A DNA stretch of 64,000 nucleotides from Planococcus sp. CPCC 101016 (GTDB lineage: Bacteria > Bacillota > Bacilli > Bacillales_A > Planococcaceae): positions 1,675,624 through 1,739,623 of the forward strand of contig NZ_VOHB01000002.1 of assembly GCF_007859295.1 (NCBI RefSeq), given 5' to 3'. The translations under genes and the position numbers were made by a program. How positions within the stretch are numbered: position 1 is the stretch's first letter; each line of letters opens with the position of its first letter. The notes under the pieces are model-generated. The model saw only the letters and a list, made by a program, of their open reading frames with translations. It was not told the origin of the DNA and searched no databases. Shown here piece after piece: positions 60,611-64,000 of the stretch.

Positions 60611-61468
60611 ATGTCATTAATTGAACAGGATATTGCCAAACGAAAAAAACGATTGCATGAAGAATACGAAAAATTAATCGGCCAACCAGGATATATCGCA
60701 CCTGACAACCACTTATGGGAAGATATCCTGTCTGCGGTTGTCTTGCGAAAACCTGTATTACTGAAAGGACCAACAGGAGCAGGTAAGACCAAACTAGCAG
60801 AAAGCATTTCTTCTTTATTCGGTCAACCGATGCAAAGCATCAACTGTTCAGTTGATCTGGATGCGGAAGCCTTACTGGGTTTCAAGACATTAGTGCAGCG
60901 CGATGGACAAAGTGTCATTGAATTTGTGGAAGGCCCGGTAGTGACTGCGATGAAAAAAGGTCATTTTCTTTATATTGATGAAATCAATATGGCAAAAGCT
61001 GAAACCTTGCCGATCCTCCATAGCGCCTTGGATCACCGGCGCATGATGACAAATCCATTTACCGGAGAAGTGATTGAAGCACATCCGGATTTTGGAGTGA
61101 TCTCAGCGATCAATGAAGGCTATATTGGAACGACGCCTATGAACGAAGCATTAAAAAACCGCTTTATCGCTTATCCGATTCCTTATCTGACCGGCCAGCA
61201 ACTGGTTGAACTATGGAATCGAGAATTTCCTGAATCAGAAGAAAGTCTAAAGTCCTTTATGCTGAATTTAGCGGAAGATTTAATGAAGCAAGTAAAAAAT
61301 GGCTTATTATCGGAAGAGGCTGCATCGATCCGTAGTCTGTTGGATGCCACTGCTTTATCTCAGTATATGGATCCGCTGCGCGCTGTGCAATACGCAATTG
61401 CTGAAAAATTGGAAGATGAAAGTGAACGCGATTTGTTCATGGACCTAGCTCATACTTGGAAAAAGTAG
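60611..61468 (+). CDS. MoxR/CbbQ-type AAA+ ATPase (YojN-like)
   Basis: A 285-residue AAA+ ATPase. Walker A GPTGAGKT is at 53-60, Walker B FLYIDEINMA near 118-127 and sensor 1 in VISAINEGY; the ALKNRF arginine finger region follows. MoxR proteins remodel target complexes with a VWA partner, and that partner gene comes next with only nine bases between. The pair corresponds to yojN-yojO of B. subtilis next to odhAB, as I recall the order. GAGGGAATGTAA precedes the ATG. Confidence 0.9.
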   Translation: MSLIEQDIAKRKKRLHEEYEKLIGQPGYIAPDNHLWEDILSAVVLRKPVLLKGPTGAGKTKLAESISSLFGQPMQSINCSVDLDAEALLGFKTLVQRDGQSVIEFVEGPVVTAMKKGHFLYIDEINMAKAETLPILHSALDHRRMMTNPFTGEVIEAHPDFGVISAINEGYIGTTPMNEALKNRFIAYPIPYLTGQQLVELWNREFPESEESLKSFMLNLAEDLMKQVKNGLLSEEAASIRSLLDATALSQYMDPLRAVQYAIAEKLEDESERDLFMDLAHTWKK

Positions 61469-61477
61469 GTGAAAATA

Positions 61478-63331
61478 ATGGCGTCAGTCAATCGGTTTAT
61501 CCAATTTAATAATGAAACCATCGATACGAAGATGCTTCATCAAATGGAGCTGCTTGCAGGAGCTCTTGCAGATGCACCCTATCTTAAAGTGACAACTCGA
61601 AAATTGGTGGAACTGCGGCCTTCTGAATCGGCAATGTCTATCAGCGTCTTTTGGCGTCATCGTACGAAGCGAATTGAGCGTAATGGTTATCTATCGGATA
61701 TTTATTTGATGGCGGCCGGCTATTGGCGTGATTTCGATTTGTCTGCGTGGCGCAAGTTTAGAAACAACAACACACTATTGCCCAATCTTCGCGAACAATT
61801 GCTATTATGTGCGGAAGAATTCCGGCTTTCTGAGAAGATAAAAAAAGCACGTCCTGGTACAGTGGGGGCATTTGAAACACGAGAAGCTGTATATACGGAA
61901 TATCATGAAGATCAGTTTAGGCAAAATCAAAAAAAAGGTTTCAAAAGCGATTCATTGATAAATGCTGCTTATTTGAGCCTGCGGGGAATTGAAACGGATG
62001 CAATCGAAGGTTTCAATTCCTTATTCTTTATTTGGACGGATTTATTTGATTCAAAAACGACTAAGGATTCCATAAAAGTGGTGGACCGGATCATGGACCG
62101 TGCAGAGTTCTTGCTCGATTCAGATGCGTTGCACAGCTATTACACTTTCGGAGAAGCGGCTGAAAAAGTACCTCCTTTTCATTATCATGAAGGCATTGAA
62201 GCTGAAGAGGCGAAGGAACAGGAAGAAATTGAGACGATTGAAGAATGGTTTCAGTCCTGGCATCGGGAAACGGAAATGAGCGAAGCGCCTGCGTTGGAAT
62301 TTGAACTTGAACGAGGTGATTCCCAGCTTGCTGAAGGCGGCAGGGAAGAGGAAGGGACTGGAGAGGTCCAACAGACGGCAAAAGGTGATTCAAGCGGAGA
62401 ACATGCAGAAGACAACGATGCAGAAGACCAGCAGATGGAAAGCCAACCTAAAAAAGCAGAAGGTCGATTCGGTTCCGCCAATGACCAGGTTGTATTCTAC
62501 GAATCCAGACTGAAAGTCAAAGGGGATCATCGCTTAGACATAGAGAGCTGGCGAAAAAAACAGGCTCCGTATGTACGGGCATTGCTGAAAGAGCTGAAAA
62601 AACGAATGACGCAAAGGCAAGAAGGAGTGCGGACAAACTTGAATGCCGGCAGGCTGTCAAAAAAATTGGTTCCACTGGCGATTGAAGAACGGCCCAAGCC
62701 GTTTTACCGAAAAACAGCGCCTTCAAAAGAACTGGACGCCGTTTTCTGTTTATTGATCGATGGCTCTGCTTCAATGCTTGATAAGCTGGCCGAAACGAAA
62801 CAAGCCGTCCTATTATTCCATGACGTACTGCGTGGCTTGAACGTGCCTCACGAAATTGTACTTTTTTATGAAGATGCTTACGAGGCAAGCGATGCAGAAC
62901 AGCCGAATTATTTTGAATGGATGCACAAATTCGAAGACCACGGGAAAAACCACGCTCAGCAAATAGCCTCATTGGATGCTCATGAAGACAATCGCGATGG
63001 CTTTGCAATCCGCTGGATGAATAACCGGCTAAAGCGAAGAACCGAAAAACATCGCTTTTTACTGGTATTTTCCGACGGAGAGCCTTCTGCCTATAACTAT
63101 GCTGAAAATGGTGTAGTGGATACTGCAAATGCAGTGGCGGAAGCGAAAAAGCAGGGAATTGAAGTGCTGCATCTGTTTTTGAGCAGCGACTCGATCACCG
63201 AAGAGCAAGCGGCGTTTTACCAGATGATGTATGGCAATAAATCTGTTAGTGCGGATTCATTGGAACAATTTGTTGAACAGACCTTGCGTCTGCTGAAACG
63301 GAGCTTGCACTTGGTCATTCAGGCCGGATAA
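61478..63331 (+). CDS. VWA-domain protein, CobT-like (YojO-like)
   Basis: A 617-residue cytoplasmic protein. Residues 1-260 are mainly helical and specific to this family, about 265-345 form a strongly acidic low-complexity linker, and the C-terminal VWA domain carries the MIDAS residues DGSAS (Asp428, Ser430 and Ser432). It would be the substrate-binding partner of the MoxR ATPase upstream. The start at 61478 has AGGTG six bases before; a GTG at 61469 overlaps that site. A terminator follows. Confidence 0.9.
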   Translation: MASVNRFIQFNNETIDTKMLHQMELLAGALADAPYLKVTTRKLVELRPSESAMSISVFWRHRTKRIERNGYLSDIYLMAAGYWRDFDLSAWRKFRNNNTLLPNLREQLLLCAEEFRLSEKIKKARPGTVGAFETREAVYTEYHEDQFRQNQKKGFKSDSLINAAYLSLRGIETDAIEGFNSLFFIWTDLFDSKTTKDSIKVVDRIMDRAEFLLDSDALHSYYTFGEAAEKVPPFHYHEGIEAEEAKEQEEIETIEEWFQSWHRETEMSEAPALEFELERGDSQLAEGGREEEGTGEVQQTAKGDSSGEHAEDNDAEDQQMESQPKKAEGRFGSANDQVVFYESRLKVKGDHRLDIESWRKKQAPYVRALLKELKKRMTQRQEGVRTNLNAGRLSKKLVPLAIEERPKPFYRKTAPSKELDAVFCLLIDGSASMLDKLAETKQAVLLFHDVLRGLNVPHEIVLFYEDAYEASDAEQPNYFEWMHKFEDHGKNHAQQIASLDAHEDNRDGFAIRWMNNRLKRRTEKHRFLLVFSDGEPSAYNYAENGVVDTANAVAEAKKQGIEVLHLFLSSDSITEEQAAFYQMMYGNKSVSADSLEQFVEQTLRLLKRSLHLVIQAG

Positions 63332-63355
63332 TGAAGTATATTGTAATATAGAGAT

Positions 63356-63392
63356 ACAAAAAACCGGAAGCTCAATGCTTCCGGTTTTTTGT
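63356..63392. terminator. bidirectional terminator
   Basis: A sixteen-pair perfect stem (63356-63371 with 63377-63392) with a five-base loop ends the VWA gene and the convergent telA-type gene. Confidence 0.95.
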
Positions 63393-63395
63393 GAT

Positions 63396-64000
63396 TTATA
63401 TCGTGTTGTTTTTTTCATTGCCGTCGTGAATGGCAAGTAAGCGCTGTTTCAGGTCTTCTTCCATACGGCCTATTTCTAGTTCTGCAGCTTTACGGTTTCT
63501 GCGGCCTTCTGCTTGAATCTGTAATGTCTCTTCAATGGTTTCCAGAAGGTTTTCCTGGGTTTTCTTCAACGTATCGATTTCGACAATACCGCGTTCGTTT
63601 TCACGTGCCGTTTCGATCGAATTCATCTTCAGCATTTCAGAGTTTTTCAACAGCAAATCATTAGTAGTAGCAGTGACTTGCTTTTGTGCTTCTACTGCTT
63701 TTAGCTGCTTGTTCAATGTAAGTGCAATAGCAATTTGGTTTTTCCACAACGGAATCGATGTCATAATAGAGGACTGGATCTTTTCCGCCAAAGTTTGGTT
63801 GGTCTGTTGAATCATCCGGATCTGTGGTGCACTTTGTATGGTGATTTGTCGAGATAGCTGAAGATCGTATAAGCGTTTTTCTAGGCGATCCACATATTGC
63901 ACCATGTCATTGACTTCTTGATAAACCATTTGATCATGAGAGCTTTCCGCTTTTTTGCGGAGAGCAGGAATCGTTTCGTTCATGATTTCATCGCGTTTCA
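63396..64000 (-). CDS. toxic anion resistance protein TelA family, C-terminal part
   Basis: The frame stays open to the window edge, so the start lies beyond base 64000; only about 200 residues are present of an expected 360-390. The part seen is the helical TelA core: [21 protein letters not shown] and the later [28 protein letters not shown], in two blocks, are characteristic. TelA proteins are soluble or membrane-associated coiled-coil proteins linked to tellurite and envelope stress and often occur with TerD-type genes. Those would be upstream, outside this window. Confidence 0.9.
   Translation of the reverse strand, partial: KRDEIMNETIPALRKKAESSHDQMVYQEVNDMVQYVDRLEKRLYDLQLSRQITIQSAPQIRMIQQTNQTLAEKIQSSIMTSIPLWKNQIAIALTLNKQLKAVEAQKQVTATTNDLLLKNSEMLKMNSIETARENERGIVEIDTLKKTQENLLETIEETLQIQAEGRRNRKAAELEIGRMEEDLKQRLLAIHDGNEKNNTI

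Noticed and set aside
1..64000. tRNA, rRNA, CRISPR, prophage or IS elements
   Set aside because: No repeats of CRISPR type, no transposase or integrase proteins and no tRNA-like segments were seen in reading.

Overview
The window looks like a stretch of low-to-mid GC Bacillota chromosome, most likely from Planococcaceae (Planococcus or a relative). The reasons are sigma-A promoters, AGGAGG ribosome sites, frequent TTG and GTG starts, a T-box, a preQ1 riboswitch, and a gene order from about 31 kb to 46 kb (ypgQ, ypgR, yphP, ypiP, ypjP, thyA, dfrA, ypkP-like, degV-type, ypmR, ypmS, msrA, msrB, yozE-like) that follows the Bacillus subtilis ypg-ypm block as I remember it. I see no tRNA, rRNA, CRISPR array, phage or insertion sequence. 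Both ends cut genes: an Rrf2 regulator at base 1 and a TelA-type gene at base 64000.

Bases 1-25 kb are accessory in character. They hold a thioredoxin-reductase-like flavoenzyme with a methyltransferase, an M1-like membrane peptidase, an FtsX-type ABC transporter, a T-box-controlled arginyl-tRNA synthetase of a type that is not the usual Bacillus one, an MFS exporter, a PepSY/FixH-like membrane pair, a probably leaderless ArsR-VOC operon, an S66 peptidase, a PQQ-type dehydrogenase lipoprotein, several GNATs and several tiny membrane proteins.

Bases 25-31 kb hold an RNase H-like protein, a queuosine-precursor transporter with a preQ1-I riboswitch directly on its ribosome site, and the most interesting locus. 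This is a two-gene operon of an ATP-grasp ligase followed by a 653-residue protein with an apparent papain-like Gln/Cys/His/Asn set, with a GNAT divergent from it. It could make and break amide bonds on an unknown substrate.

Bases 31-50 kb are mostly housekeeping: translation factor YfmR/Uup, folate and dTMP synthesis (thyA-dfrA), phospholipid acylation, methionine sulfoxide repair, nucleoside phosphorolysis, a C-terminal processing protease and a COG0523 metallochaperone. Several unknown small proteins sit between 35 and 37 kb, and a previously unlisted 25-codon ORF lies at 39.1 kb.

Bases 50-64 kb hold a MATE exporter, a second-type murG beside dapF, a PAS-GGDEF diguanylate cyclase, odhAB (2-oxoglutarate dehydrogenase) with a cre-like site upstream, a DedA protein, a DUF6501-like protein, a MoxR ATPase with its VWA partner, and the TelA-type gene. 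Most transcription units are closed by clear hairpin-plus-U terminators, many of them shared by convergent genes. Family assignments come from motifs and remembered sequences; no database search was possible.
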